Notes: generated by a model from the sequence alone, not told the origin. Shown: positions 6,826 through 15,854, numbered from the stretch's first letter. The stretch is DNA of 64,000 bases from Streptococcus infantis (GCF_018499575.1 NZ_JAHDAP010000001.1:372001-436000); one strand, 5' to 3'. Made by a program: numbers and translations.

Positions 6826-7299
6826 ATGTCCCAAGAAGAATACCTTCGACTAAAAAAAGAATATAAAATTCGCTTAGTCTTAGTAATCCTTCTATTCGTA
6901 TTATTTTCTATCCTAAGTATCTTGCTCATCATAAATCTCAATAGATTTATCCCACTAGGCGCGACAGCCATGGCTACAGTTGTGCCATTTAACCATTTTT
7001 TACTCGTTCCACTTTGGGAAGAGAAAAAAGCGATTGAAGCAGAGCATCCTGAATGGAAGGACCTTAGTACAAGCGGAGCCAGGGTCCCTTCGACAGAAGC
7101 GAGTAAACGAAACATAGCAATTGTTGGGAGCGTTGTTGCCTTGTTTTTATCGTTTGCTTTACTCTATAGGCCTGCTAAGGTATACCAGAAGGTACCTACT
7201 ATCGATGAACTAAATAACCTTCCCAAGATTGAGAACAATGGTATTCCTAAACTGGATGGTAAGAAAATTCCAAAAATAAAAAGGGAATCAGAAGAGTAA
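6826..7299 (+). CDS. Unknown two-span membrane protein
   Basis: A 157-residue protein with hydrophobic segments near residues 15-35 and 105-120 and a Lys-rich C-terminus containing PKIENNGIPKLDGKKIPKIKR, a Pro-Lys-Ile repeat. The open frame extends upstream to 6721, but the ATG at 6826 is the best in-frame start, with GAGG 11 nt before it. A better-spaced ATG at 6819 is out of frame and gives only 15 codons, so a small indel near the start is possible. It is likely co-transcribed with the preceding gene. A terminator follows at 7311-7357. Function unknown. Confidence 0.65.
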   Translation: MSQEEYLRLKKEYKIRLVLVILLFVLFSILSILLIINLNRFIPLGATAMATVVPFNHFLLVPLWEEKKAIEAEHPEWKDLSTSGARVPSTEASKRNIAIVGSVVALFLSFALLYRPAKVYQKVPTIDELNNLPKIENNGIPKLDGKKIPKIKRESEE

Positions 7300-7310
7300 T
7301 CTGTAATGAA

Positions 7311-7357
7311 AACACCCCAGGAGTTAGGCTTTTATTTCTAACTTCTGGGGTGCTTTT
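7311..7357. terminator. Bidirectional terminator between convergent genes
   Basis: CACCCCAG...AGTTAG pairs with CTAACT...CTGGGGTG, followed by CTTTTATTAT. The next gene is on the opposite strand. Confidence 0.8.
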
Positions 7358-7374
7358 ATTATATTCTATTCAGT

Positions 7375-8181
7375 TTACAAGACCCAAGTTCGAATGGCAT
7401 GGGCAACGCCAGATTCGTCATTTGTTTTGGTGATGTATTTGGCGATTTTTTTGAGTTCTGGGTTTCCGTTTTCCATAACAACGGGATTACCAACGACTGC
7501 TAGCATAGCACGGTCATTTTCTTCATCCCCGATTGCCATGGTTTCATCCTTACTTAGTCCAAGTTTCTCAGCTAGGTGAGTGATAGCAGATCCCTTGTCT
7601 ACATCCTTTTTAAGGAGTTCTAGGTAAAATGGAGCAGATTTGTTGATAGAGTAGCGCTCGTAAAATTCTGCTGGAATCTTTTCAATAGCAGCATCGAGAA
7701 TCTCAGGTTCGTCGATAAACATACATTTGACGATTTCTTTATCAACCATCTCTTCAGGTGTACGATAAAAAATTGGCATGCTGACGAGGGTTGATTCGTG
7801 TACGGTATATTTTCCGATATTACGATTGGCAGTGTATATGCCGTCTTTGGTAATTGCATGCATGTGGACTCCCAGTTTACGGCTGAGAAATTCCATATCC
7901 AGATAGTCCTCGTAAGTCAAGGATTCGCTGATAATCTCATGGCCTGTAGCAGTTTCTTGGACAAGGGCACCGTTGAAGGTCACAACATAGTCACCTTCGT
8001 CTCTCAACTGCAAGTCGTCAAGGAGTTTGGCAACACCAGCAATGGGGCGTCCTGTTGCAATCACAACCTTGACTCCGGCTGCTTTGGCATCTTGGATAGC
8101 TGAAAAAACTTCTGGAGTAATTTCTTTATTACTATTAACTAGGGTACCATCAATATCGACGGCGATTAGTTTTATACTCAT
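7375..8181 (-). CDS. Cof-type HAD phosphatase (sugar phosphatase family)
   Basis: A 268-residue cytoplasmic HAD hydrolase of the Cof/YidA branch. Motif I is VDIDGTLVNSNKE (nucleophile Asp8, acid/base Asp10), motif II lies around VIATGRP, motif III is a Lys near the cap junction, and motif IV is IGDEENDRAML. A large cap domain sits between. Family members dephosphorylate sugar phosphates or flavin precursors; the substrate cannot be told from sequence. AGAGGAAA lies 6 nt before the ATG, and the gene begins 12 nt after the HD-hydrolase stop, so the two form an operon. Confidence 0.9.
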   Translation of the reverse strand: MSIKLIAVDIDGTLVNSNKEITPEVFSAIQDAKAAGVKVVIATGRPIAGVAKLLDDLQLRDEGDYVVTFNGALVQETATGHEIISESLTYEDYLDMEFLSRKLGVHMHAITKDGIYTANRNIGKYTVHESTLVSMPIFYRTPEEMVDKEIVKCMFIDEPEILDAAIEKIPAEFYERYSINKSAPFYLELLKKDVDKGSAITHLAEKLGLSKDETMAIGDEENDRAMLAVVGNPVVMENGNPELKKIAKYITKTNDESGVAHAIRTWVL

Positions 8182-8193
8182 AAATTTCCTCTG

Positions 8194-9498
8194 TTAGTTC
8201 TTATCTGGATTAAAATGATCATTCTCAATCAAATCTGAAAATTGTTGAATGATATTCGTGAAAATACTGTTTTGTTTTAGCATTTCTTTAGGGAAGTAGA
8301 AACGGTTGTCACCATGACGGCTTCCTGCGAGAGATTGAACGATTGGAGATAGGCTCGAAAGTTCTGCAAGTTCACCATTCTTTTGGACAATCTCGATTTG
8401 AGTTCTAGGATTTTCAGACTCTGGTCGATAAATATCATAAGGAAGGTCGAAATTCTTATGAATAGCAGTGTAGTAGTTAGGGTCAAAACCAATTTTCTCT
8501 ACTAAATTTCGCATAATTTCAAGTTTGTCTTGGTCTTCATCAGAAAAAGTGATGGATTTAAAGACCTTACGATTGATAAAACGTTGGGAAAGGTCGGCTA
8601 GAATCTTATCTGTACTAGTCATCCAGAGTTGGAAATAGGTATTCATAACCCCGTCGTCTAGTGCTAGATAGTCAGACAAGTTAACGTTTTTCTCAAAAAA
8701 TGGCAGTAGATGTGGGGATGTAAGGGCAAAGAATTCCTTATTTTCAGGATAGAGTTCTTTGGCACGTTTGAGAAGATTTTGCAGAAGTACTTCCATGGCG
8801 CGTGTGGCTGGGTGGAAATAAACCTGCATATACATCTGGTAACGACTGAGTACATAATCCTCGATTGCGTGCATCCCATTACGCTGAAAGGCAATGCCAT
8901 TTTCAACAGGCCGAATGACACGAAGAATACGTGTCAAATCGAACTGGCCATAAAAAGCACCCGTAAAGTAGGAATCACGAAGGAGATAGTCCATACGGTC
9001 TGCATCAATCTGGCTGGAAATCAGCTGAACCACTTGTTTGTTGGGATAAGTGTGATCGATAACGCTGGCTACTTTTTTTGGAAAGTCTGGTGCTACCTGC
9101 AAAAGAACCTGATGAATCTCTGTTTCAGGGCTTTGAATAATTTCCTGGGTAATTGCCTCATGGTCAGTGTCAAAGAGATTTTCAAAAGTATGAGAGTAGG
9201 CACCATGTCCGAGATCATGTAGAAGAGCTGCAGTCATGGTTAGGAGAGACTCGTTCGAATCCCATTCCTCAGGATATTTCTCCTCAAAAATCTCCGTGAT
9301 TTGACGGGCAATTTCGTAGACACCCAAACAGTGAGAAAAACGACTATGCTCACCACCATGGAAAGTATAGCTAGATGTCCCAAGCTGTTTGATACGACGG
9401 AGCCGCTGAAATTCTTTGGTATTGATCAGGTCATAAATGACTTGATTATTAACGTGGATATAGTTGTGAACTGGGTCACGAAATACTTTTTCATTCAT
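8194..9498 (-). CDS. HD-domain phosphohydrolase (YwfO / dNTPase-like)
   Basis: A 434-residue HD-superfamily protein. Metal ligands are visible in FSHCLGVYEIAR, ALLHDLGHGAYSH (the HD pair) and DADRMDYLLRD, the pattern of SAMHD1/YwfO-type nucleotide triphosphohydrolases. A longer frame opens upstream, but MNEKVFRDPVHNYIHV is the conserved family N-terminus. No Shine-Dalgarno precedes this ATG. Instead an extended -10 box (TGC-TATAAT) ends 6 nt before it, so the mRNA is probably leaderless. Likely role: trimming nucleotide pools; substrate unproven. Confidence 0.9.
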   Translation of the reverse strand: MNEKVFRDPVHNYIHVNNQVIYDLINTKEFQRLRRIKQLGTSSYTFHGGEHSRFSHCLGVYEIARQITEIFEEKYPEEWDSNESLLTMTAALLHDLGHGAYSHTFENLFDTDHEAITQEIIQSPETEIHQVLLQVAPDFPKKVASVIDHTYPNKQVVQLISSQIDADRMDYLLRDSYFTGAFYGQFDLTRILRVIRPVENGIAFQRNGMHAIEDYVLSRYQMYMQVYFHPATRAMEVLLQNLLKRAKELYPENKEFFALTSPHLLPFFEKNVNLSDYLALDDGVMNTYFQLWMTSTDKILADLSQRFINRKVFKSITFSDEDQDKLEIMRNLVEKIGFDPNYYTAIHKNFDLPYDIYRPESENPRTQIEIVQKNGELAELSSLSPIVQSLAGSRHGDNRFYFPKEMLKQNSIFTNIIQQFSDLIENDHFNPDKN

Positions 9499-9504
9499 AA
9501 GACC

Positions 9505-9513
9505 ATTATAGCA
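9505..9513 (-). promoter_or_regulatory. Extended -10 box 6 nt before HD-hydrolase ATG (leaderless candidate)
   Basis: Reverse strand reads TGC-TATAAT, then GGTCTT, then ATG. With the usual 6-7 nt from -10 to the transcription start, the RNA would begin at or next to the start codon. Confidence 0.6.
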
Positions 9514-9570
9514 AATTCCTTGCCTTTTTGGTAAAATAGTAGAGATAAGTGAGAAGAAAGAGGAAGTTTT

Positions 9571-9948
9571 GTGAAGATTAGAATGAAAAATACCATCAAG
9601 TTCGATGAACAATTGGAAGTAATCGACCAACTTTATGATGTTGAATTACGTGAAAAGGGCGATTTTTCCTATCTTTTGTTTTACAATGAAGACCAAGAAA
9701 AAGTAGTTTTAAAATTTAATGGGGAGGAACTGGTCATGAGCCGTTTCTCAAATCCCAAGACCATCATGCGTTTTATCAAGGGAACTGATAGCTTGGCCTA
9801 TATTCCAACACCGATGGGCATGCAGGAGTTTATCATCCAAACAAGCCACTATGAAGTTGGTGAAGAGAAGATTGAACTAGACTACCAACTACAGAACAAA
9901 GAGGGAGTCGCTTTTGCCAACTACCGTTTAGAAATAACTTGGGGATAA
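9571..9948 (+). CDS. DUF1934 (YwiB-like) small beta-barrel protein
   Basis: A 125-residue protein of the DUF1934 family, calycin-like beta-barrels of unknown role in Firmicutes. Family-typical stretches are FSYLLFYNEDQEKVVLKFNGEEL, IMRFIKG and ELDYQLQ. I accept the GTG at 9571 because GAGGAAG lies 7 nt before it; an in-frame ATG at 9583 is the alternative. An extended -10 (TGG-TAAAAT) lies at 9532-9537, divergent from the HD-hydrolase promoter with the two sharing about 20 nt. No membrane segment. Confidence 0.85.
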   Translation: MKIRMKNTIKFDEQLEVIDQLYDVELREKGDFSYLLFYNEDQEKVVLKFNGEELVMSRFSNPKTIMRFIKGTDSLAYIPTPMGMQEFIIQTSHYEVGEEKIELDYQLQNKEGVAFANYRLEITWG

Positions 9949-9951
9949 GAA

Positions 9952-9973
9952 AAGGTTGGCTTTCGCCAACCTT
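9952..9973. terminator. Stem-loop after DUF1934 gene (left copy of inverted pair)
   Basis: AAGGTTGGC/GCCAACCTT with a TTTC loop. The T tract is poor on the plus strand. The same stem-loop recurs inverted at 10220-10249. Confidence 0.6.
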
Positions 9974-10031
9974 AAATAATATTTAGAAATCTCCTTTTTT
10001 ATTCTATAGGCTTTGTCTTGAAATTATTTTG

Positions 10032-10150
10032 GAAATTACTCTTATATTTAGTGAGCGAAGCGAGTAATTTCACAGACTTTTCGCAGTGATAAAAACGCCA
10101 GAAAAGTTATTAAGGCGTTCGGAAACTTTGAGACATTAGGCTCAAAGTTT
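10032..10150. other. Three consecutive long hairpins, candidate structured RNA or MITE-like element
   Basis: The block between two inverted stem-loops has no credible gene. It contains a 10-bp perfect stem GAAATTACTC/GAGTAATTTC (10032-10071), AACGCC/GGCGTT (10094-10119) and a 10-bp perfect stem AAACTTTGAG/CTCAAAGTTT (10123-10150). It could be a non-autonomous repeat element or a non-coding RNA. No promoter is evident on either strand. Confidence 0.5.
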
Positions 10151-10219
10151 AGGTATGGAATTTCGAAGAAAATCGCTACCGTCCGCTATCACATAAGAAA
10201 AGTCAAAAAGATATATCAT

Positions 10220-10249
10220 AAATAAGGTTGGCGAAAGCCAACCTTATTT
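10220..10249. terminator. Stem-loop overlapping helicase 3' end (right copy of inverted pair)
   Basis: AAATAAGGTTGGC/GCCAACCTTATTT with a GAAA loop, a 13-bp perfect stem covering the helicase stop codon. It should terminate the reverse-strand operon. Confidence 0.7.
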
Positions 10250-11326
10250 GATATAGAGTTCTTGATTTTTTAAGACGATTTCACGTACGCTTGCAAATTT
10301 CTTAAGTTTTTTAAGTTCTTCTGGATGGCTTACAAGTGTGATGACATAGCCCTCTTTACCCATACGTCCTGTACGTCCAGCACGGTGAGTATAGGTTTCC
10401 GTATCTCTAGGGACGTCAAAGTTAATCACGCACTCCAAGCTATCAATATCAATCCCACGAGCTAGAAGCTCTGTCGCAAGAAGTAGCGTTAGTTGATTAT
10501 CTTTGAACTTTTCTAAAATAACTTTTCTAAATTTAACGTTGACATCGCTCGCTAGCGAAACTGCTAAAACATCACGATATTGCAATTTTTCCTCTGCACT
10601 ACCTAGGTCTGACAAGCTATTAAAGAAGACAAGTCCACGGAAATCTTCAACATGTGCCAGTTTACGAAGCATATCGACTCGGTGGCGTTGGTCCACCTGC
10701 ATGTAGAAGTGTTGGATGTTATCTAGCTTTTGATCCGAAAGGTCAATGGTGCGCGTGTTAGGTGCAATCTTATCTTGGTCAAATTTGGTCGTGGCACTCA
10801 TGTAGATGAGTTGGTGGTCACGAGGTGCGTAGTGGGTAATCTTCTCAACAAAGTGAATCTGAGAATCATCAAGCAGCTGATCGAATTCATCTAGAATGAT
10901 GGTTTCCACGTTCATCATCTTGATTTTTTTCAATTTGACCAGTTCAAAGATACGACCAGGTGTTCCAATCAGAATTTCTGGTCCTTTTTTAAGTCGTTCA
11001 ATTTGGCGTTTCTGGCTCGAACCGGATAGAAACAGCTGAGCTGTTAGTCCGACGGCCTCACCCCAGGTTTTAGTGACTTCAAAGATTTGTCCAGCAAGCT
11101 CAGTATTAGGTGCTAAAATCAATAGTTGTTGGGCTTTTTTCTTTTGGAGTTTGAGAAGACTAGGTAGGAGATAGGCCAAAGTCTTTCCTGTTCCTGTTGG
11201 ACTGACTCCCAGAAGATTTTCACCTTCTGTTATAGGATCAAAAAGTTGTGTTTGAATGGGAGTAAATTCTTGGAAGCCCAGTTGATCAATCAATTCTTGC
11301 CATTCGGTAGGTAGTTTAGTTTTCAT
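10244..11326 (-). CDS. DEAD-box family RNA helicase (DEFD variant)
   Basis: A 360-residue minimal superfamily-2 RNA helicase core with little flanking sequence. In order: Q-motif region (FTPIQTQL), Walker A PTGTGKT, TPGRI, motif II as ILDEFDQLL (DEFD rather than DEAD), SAT, LLATELLARGID and HRAGRTGR. It presumably unwinds RNA duplexes in ribosome assembly or mRNA decay, as CshB-type helicases do. Its ATG overlaps the oxidoreductase stop by 4 nt, so translation is coupled. A hairpin lies across its stop codon. Confidence 0.92.
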   Translation of the reverse strand: MKTKLPTEWQELIDQLGFQEFTPIQTQLFDPITEGENLLGVSPTGTGKTLAYLLPSLLKLQKKKAQQLLILAPNTELAGQIFEVTKTWGEAVGLTAQLFLSGSSQKRQIERLKKGPEILIGTPGRIFELVKLKKIKMMNVETIILDEFDQLLDDSQIHFVEKITHYAPRDHQLIYMSATTKFDQDKIAPNTRTIDLSDQKLDNIQHFYMQVDQRHRVDMLRKLAHVEDFRGLVFFNSLSDLGSAEEKLQYRDVLAVSLASDVNVKFRKVILEKFKDNQLTLLLATELLARGIDIDSLECVINFDVPRDTETYTHRAGRTGRMGKEGYVITLVSHPEELKKLKKFASVREIVLKNQELYIK

Positions 11327-12300
11327 TTTTCTGCCTCAAATCTAATGCCAGCATCCTGGCGCATGGTGTAAAGTAGGTCATGGACGTGTGTCGCATCATC
11401 TATCCAGGATTGGTAGAGTACCTGGTTTGATTGCTTAATCATGGTTGCAAAAGCAGCAACTTCCTCAGTCATGGTGTGAGGAGCCTGCTGGATAGGAAGT
11501 TGAACTTCATTTCCTTGGTGGTCGGTAAAAATAGCTGATTGGATATGCTCGATAGTATTGAGTGTCAAGGTTCCGTCAGTAGTATAAATTTCGCAAGGAA
11601 GATTAGAAGTGATATTCTTTCCTGCTTTGATGTGTACTTGATAGTTAGGATATGAGAGAATACCATCCCCATTTAAATCAATGCTATTATCTAGTTTCTG
11701 AGCTTGATAGGTTGCATGAGTCGGGTTTCCAAACAAGCGAATAGCGGCATAAATCGGATAGATACCAAGATCCATAAGTGCCCCACCAGCGAAACGATCT
11801 GAGAAGACGTTTGGAGTATTGCCAGAAAGGAGATCAGGCATCTTAGAAGAGTATTTGGCAAAGTTAAAATCTGCACCAAGAACCTGTTTGTCTGCAAGAA
11901 AACTCTTAATTGTAGCGAAAGCATCTTCGTGGTAGTTTCTTGCTGCTTCAAAGATAAAACAGTGATGTTCTTTAGCTGTCTGAACTAAATCCTGCCATTC
12001 TTGTGGTTGGGTAACAGCTGGTTTTTCAAGGATGACATGTTTGCCAGCAGATAAAGCCATCTTTGCCTGACTATAGTGCAATGAATTCGGACTTGCAATG
12101 TATACCACATCGAATGAATCATTAAAGAAATCATTTAACTGATCAAATAGCTTAACGCCTTGATACTGTTCAGCAAACTTTTCTGCGGTTTCTAATTTTC
12201 TTGAATAGACTGCCACTAATTGAAATTTCCCGCTAGTATGAGTAGCCTCAACAAAATGGTGACTGATTGAACTAGTTCCGATGATACCAAGTTTTAGCAT
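11323..12300 (-). CDS. Gfo/Idh/MocA-family oxidoreductase
   Basis: A 325-residue NAD(P)-dependent oxidoreductase. The N-terminal Rossmann segment is MLKLGIIGTSSISHHFVEA, followed by the EKPAV signature near residue 95 and GGALMDLGIYPIY near 165-177. The frame is open 12 codons further up, but AAGGAG sits 6 nt before the ATG at 12300, and homologues begin with such a LGIIGT strand. The family acts on sugars or other polyols; the substrate is unknown here. First gene of a two-gene operon with the helicase. Confidence 0.9.
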   Translation of the reverse strand: MLKLGIIGTSSISHHFVEATHTSGKFQLVAVYSRKLETAEKFAEQYQGVKLFDQLNDFFNDSFDVVYIASPNSLHYSQAKMALSAGKHVILEKPAVTQPQEWQDLVQTAKEHHCFIFEAARNYHEDAFATIKSFLADKQVLGADFNFAKYSSKMPDLLSGNTPNVFSDRFAGGALMDLGIYPIYAAIRLFGNPTHATYQAQKLDNSIDLNGDGILSYPNYQVHIKAGKNITSNLPCEIYTTDGTLTLNTIEHIQSAIFTDHQGNEVQLPIQQAPHTMTEEVAAFATMIKQSNQVLYQSWIDDATHVHDLLYTMRQDAGIRFEAEK

Positions 12301-12414
12301 AGAAACTCCTTTTCCACAAGTAATGATTGATTTCATTATATCATAGAAAGAGTCAACTCGTTAAGGTGAGAGAATTCTTTTGCTTTGAACTTTCGAAATT
12401 TCTAGAAAAAATGG

Positions 12415-12420
12415 TACAAT
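12415..12420 (+). promoter_or_regulatory. Extended -10 promoter for DUF1275 gene
   Basis: TGG-TACAAT, 27 nt before the ATG, with TTTAGGAG between. Confidence 0.5.
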
Positions 12421-12446
12421 AGTGACAGTATATTTAGGAGTTTAGT

Positions 12447-13142
12447 ATGAGATTATTACCTATGAGAAAAATTTCTCGTCATTCAAAAAGATTGGCGCTT
12501 TTTTTGACTTTTTGTGCGGGTTATGTAGATGCCTATACCTTTATTGTAAGAGGGAACACCTTAGTTGCTGGGCAGACAGGGAATGTGGTCTTTTTATCAG
12601 TCGGCATCGTTCAGAAAAATCTAGCGGATGCTGAACTAAAGATATTGACACTTTTATCTTTCATGTTAGGCGTTTTTATGCTTACGATTTACAAGGAAAA
12701 ACTTCGCATTGTTAAAAAGCCAATTCTATCACTTGTTCCATTAGCTATTTTATCGTTAATAATCGGATTTATTCCACTGAATGTTGATAACATTTTTATT
12801 GTTCCTCCTCTGGCTTTTTGTATGGGTCTCGTTACAACAGCTTTTGGAGAAGTTTCTGGAATTGCCTATAACAATGCCTTTATGACGGGAAATATCAAAC
12901 GCACCATGTTAGCTTTTGGTGAATACGTCCGAACCAAGCATACAGCATTTTTAATGGAGGGATTGATTTTTGTGAGCCTACTTATTAGTTTTATTCTAGG
13001 AGTAATATTTTCAGCTTACTTAACCATTGTTTTCAACGAAAAAACGATTTTAGGCGTTCCCATCATGATGAGTATTTTTTATCTAAGTATGGTTTTATCT
13101 TCTTTCCGAAAAAAGTCTACTAAAACGCTGAATTTTGAGTGA
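12447..13142 (+). CDS. DUF1275 (YoaK-like) integral membrane protein
   Basis: A 231-residue membrane protein with about six hydrophobic segments. The family hallmark N-terminus is LTFCAGYVDAYTFIVRGNTLVAGQTGNVVFL (split here as CAGYVDAYTF and GQTGN), and there is a second conserved block, AYNNAFMTGNIKR. DUF1275 proteins are widespread and uncharacterised, possibly transporters. AGGAG lies 6 nt before the ATG. Monocistronic by spacing; it ends just before the rplU promoter. Confidence 0.85.
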   Translation: MRLLPMRKISRHSKRLALFLTFCAGYVDAYTFIVRGNTLVAGQTGNVVFLSVGIVQKNLADAELKILTLLSFMLGVFMLTIYKEKLRIVKKPILSLVPLAILSLIIGFIPLNVDNIFIVPPLAFCMGLVTTAFGEVSGIAYNNAFMTGNIKRTMLAFGEYVRTKHTAFLMEGLIFVSLLISFILGVIFSAYLTIVFNEKTILGVPIMMSIFYLSMVLSSFRKKSTKTLNFE

Positions 13143-13148
13143 AAATAC

Positions 13149-13177
13149 TTGTCAAAAATTTAGAATCATGCTATACT
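13149..13177 (+). promoter_or_regulatory. rplU operon promoter
   Basis: TTGTCA, 17 nt spacer, TATACT. It gives a leader of about 135 nt before rplU. Confidence 0.75.
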
Positions 13178-13183
13178 TGTAGA

Positions 13184-13319
13184 GTTGACTATGCACATGC
13201 CTGTGCAACCGCTCGATCATCGTTGCTCATTCTTATGAGCTTAAGTGGTTCGTCCCACGATGCTAGGCGAGTCTTCACAAAAATTCGGGGTAATCCCAAA
13301 AAATCATAGGAGGTGCATA
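13184..13319 (+). promoter_or_regulatory. Structured rplU leader (L21-leader type)
   Basis: The 5' UTR contains TGCACA/TGTGCA and GCTCAT/ATGAGC hairpins, then a further fold and AGGAGG before the ATG. Firmicutes L21 leaders sit at this place and are thought to bind L21. The assignment is by position and structure. Confidence 0.6.
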
Positions 13320-13634
13320 ATGAGCACATACGCAATTATCAAAACTGGCGGAAAACAAGTTAAAGTTGAAGTTGGTCAAGCAGTTTACGTTGAAAAATTG
13401 AACGTTGAAGCTGGTCAAGAAGTTACTTTTAACGAAGTTGTTCTTGTTGGTGGTGAAAACACTGTTGTCGGAACTCCACTTGTTGCTGGAGCTACTGTAG
13501 TTGGAACTGTTGAAAAACAAGGAAAACAAAAGAAAGTTGTTACTTACAAGTACAAACCTAAAAAAGGTAGCCACCGTAAACAAGGTCACCGTCAACCATA
13601 TACTAAAGTTGTCATCAACGCAATCAACGCTTAA
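13320..13634 (+). CDS. rplU: 50S ribosomal protein L21
   Basis: A 104-residue L21 binding 23S rRNA. It starts [19 protein letters not shown] and carries the C-terminal [20 protein letters not shown] signature. The ATG at 13320 follows AGGAGG by 6 nt; the longer upstream frame runs through the leader RNA and is not real. First gene of rplU-prp-rpmA. Confidence 0.98.
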
Positions 13635-13640
13635 TTTTAA

Positions 13641-13994
<354 letters not shown>

Positions 13995-14010
13995 CACGGA
14001 GGAAAACATT

Positions 14011-14304
14011 ATGTTAAAAATGACTCTTAACAACTTGCAACTTTTCGCCCACAAAAAAGGTGGAGGATCTACATCAAACGGACGTGATTCACAAGCTAAA
14101 CGTCTTGGAGCTAAAGCAGCTGACGGACAAACTGTTTCAGGTGGATCAATCCTTTACCGTCAACGTGGTACACACATCTATCCAGGTGTAAACGTTGGAC
14201 GTGGTGGAGACGATACTTTGTTCGCTAAAGTTGAAGGCGTAGTACGTTTTGAACGTAAAGGTCGCGATAAGAAACAAGTTTCTGTTTACCCAATCGCTAA
14301 ATAA
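14011..14304 (+). CDS. rpmA: 50S ribosomal protein L27 with cleavable N-terminus
   Basis: A 97-residue L27 located near the peptidyl transferase centre. The N-terminus [19 protein letters not shown] contains the Prp recognition site, with cleavage expected between LQLF and AHKKG, as in staphylococci. The rest ([33 protein letters not shown]) is typical. GGAGG lies 7 nt upstream. A terminator follows at 14376-14407. Confidence 0.98.
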   Translation: MLKMTLNNLQLFAHKKGGGSTSNGRDSQAKRLGAKAADGQTVSGGSILYRQRGTHIYPGVNVGRGGDDTLFAKVEGVVRFERKGRDKKQVSVYPIAK

Positions 14305-14375
14305 GAAGGTCCCTTGAACCTTTTTATCCCGAGCCTTGAAATAAAGAGGTGAGGATGCTTAAAAAAGCACTAAAC

Positions 14376-14407
14376 AAAGCTTTCCGAAAATTTCGGAAAG
14401 CTTTTTT
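14376..14407 (+). terminator. rpmA terminator
   Basis: AAAGCTTTCCGAAA pairs with TTTCGGAAAGCTTT around one base, followed by TTTT. The rest of the 274-nt gap up to murA holds only the murA promoter. Confidence 0.9.
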
Positions 14408-14524
14408 CTTGATTAAAATCAGAGAATAAAAATTTTAAAAAAAGCTATGAAAACTATTAGAAATCAATTTTCTTTTAAGAGACTGATTTAATCTATAATG
14501 ATAGATAATAAGAAAGAAATATGG

Positions 14525-14530
14525 TATAAT
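14525..14530 (+). promoter_or_regulatory. Extended -10 promoter for murA
   Basis: TGG-TATAAT. The following 5' UTR of about 42 nt contains a three-codon reading frame (14546-14557) and no strong Shine-Dalgarno for murA itself. Confidence 0.6.
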
Positions 14531-14578
14531 ATAGGGTGAGATCTTATGAATAAATAGTGAAAGAGTATATATAAAATA

Positions 14579-15838
14579 ATGAAAAAAATTGTCATTAACG
14601 GTGGACGCCCATTAAAGGGTGAGATTACCATTAGCGGAGCAAAAAATAGTGTAGTAGCTCTGATTCCAGCTATTATTTTGTCAGATGATGTAGTTATTTT
14701 GGATTGTGTTCCAGATATCTCTGATGTCGCTAGTTTGGTTGATATTATGGAAATTATGGGTGCTAGTGTTAAGCGCTATGATGACGTTTTAGAAATTGAT
14801 CCTCGTGGTGTTCAGAATAAACCAATGCCATATGGTAAGATTAATAGTCTTCGAGCATCCTATTATTTCTACGGTAGTCTTCTTGGTCGTTTCGGTGAAG
14901 CAACAGTTGGTTTACCTGGTGGATGTGATTTGGGTCCTCGTCCGATTGATTTGCACTTAAAAGCCTTTGAAGCTATGGGAGCAAAGACAACATACGAGGG
15001 AGATAATATGAATCTCTCAACTAATGGTTCAAAGTTACAAGGCGCAAGTATTTATATGGACACTGTAAGTGTAGGAGCAACTATTAATACGATGCTTGCA
15101 GCAGTAAAGGCTCAAGGACGTACAGTTATTGAAAACGCTGCTCGAGAGCCTGAAATTATTGATGTAGCTACTTTGTTAAATAATATGGGAGCTCATATTC
15201 GTGGTGCAGGTACGGATATGATTACTATCGATGGTGTTGAATCCCTACACGGCACACGTCATCAAGTTATTCCAGATCGTATCGAAGCTGGTACTTATAT
15301 TTCTTTAGCTGCTGCTGTGGGACAAGGAATTCGTATTAACAATGTACTTTATGAACATTTAGAAGGTTTTATTGCAAAGCTTGAAGAAATGGGAGTTCAC
15401 ATGACTGTTTCTGAAGATAGTATCTTTGTAGAAGAGCAAAAAAATCTAAAAGCTGTTAATATCAAGACAGCTCCATATCCTGGATTTGCTACAGACCTCC
15501 AACAGCCAATTACACCATTGCTATTAAAAGCTGAAGGACGTGGGACACTGATTGATACAATCTATGAAAAACGCGTTAACCATGTCTTTGAATTAGCAAA
15601 AATGAACGCTGATATTTCAACTACTAATGATCACATTTTCTATAAAGGTGGCAATCCTTTGCATGGTGCAAGCGTGAGAGCTACAGACTTACGTGCTGGA
15701 GCAGCCTTGGTTATTGCTGGTCTTATGGCTGATGGTAGAACTGAGATTACAAGTGTTGAGTTTATTTTACGAGGCTACTCAAATATCATTGAGAAATTAC
15801 GTAGCCTTGGAGCAGATATTGAGCTAATCGAAGATTAG
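14579..15838 (+). CDS. murA: UDP-N-acetylglucosamine 1-carboxyvinyltransferase
   Basis: A 419-residue MurA, which transfers enolpyruvate from PEP to UDP-GlcNAc in the first committed step of peptidoglycan synthesis. Lys22-Asn23 (SGAKNS) and the catalytic Cys at about residue 116 ([13 protein letters not shown]) are present, so fosfomycin sensitivity is expected. Streptococci have two MurA paralogues, and the neighbours (GNAT, DRTGG regulator, map) suggest this is the MurA2/MurZ copy. The Shine-Dalgarno is weak. It heads a cluster with three closely spaced genes. Confidence 0.96.
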   Translation: MKKIVINGGRPLKGEITISGAKNSVVALIPAIILSDDVVILDCVPDISDVASLVDIMEIMGASVKRYDDVLEIDPRGVQNKPMPYGKINSLRASYYFYGSLLGRFGEATVGLPGGCDLGPRPIDLHLKAFEAMGAKTTYEGDNMNLSTNGSKLQGASIYMDTVSVGATINTMLAAVKAQGRTVIENAAREPEIIDVATLLNNMGAHIRGAGTDMITIDGVESLHGTRHQVIPDRIEAGTYISLAAAVGQGIRINNVLYEHLEGFIAKLEEMGVHMTVSEDSIFVEEQKNLKAVNIKTAPYPGFATDLQQPITPLLLKAEGRGTLIDTIYEKRVNHVFELAKMNADISTTNDHIFYKGGNPLHGASVRATDLRAGAALVIAGLMADGRTEITSVEFILRGYSNIIEKLRSLGADIELIED

Positions 15839-15854
15839 TAATTTGAGGATAAGA

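Noticed and set aside
2528..7300. Prophage or conjugative element in the tRNA-Arg region
   Set aside because: No integrase, excisionase, structural or transfer gene was found; only the att-like repeat remains as evidence.
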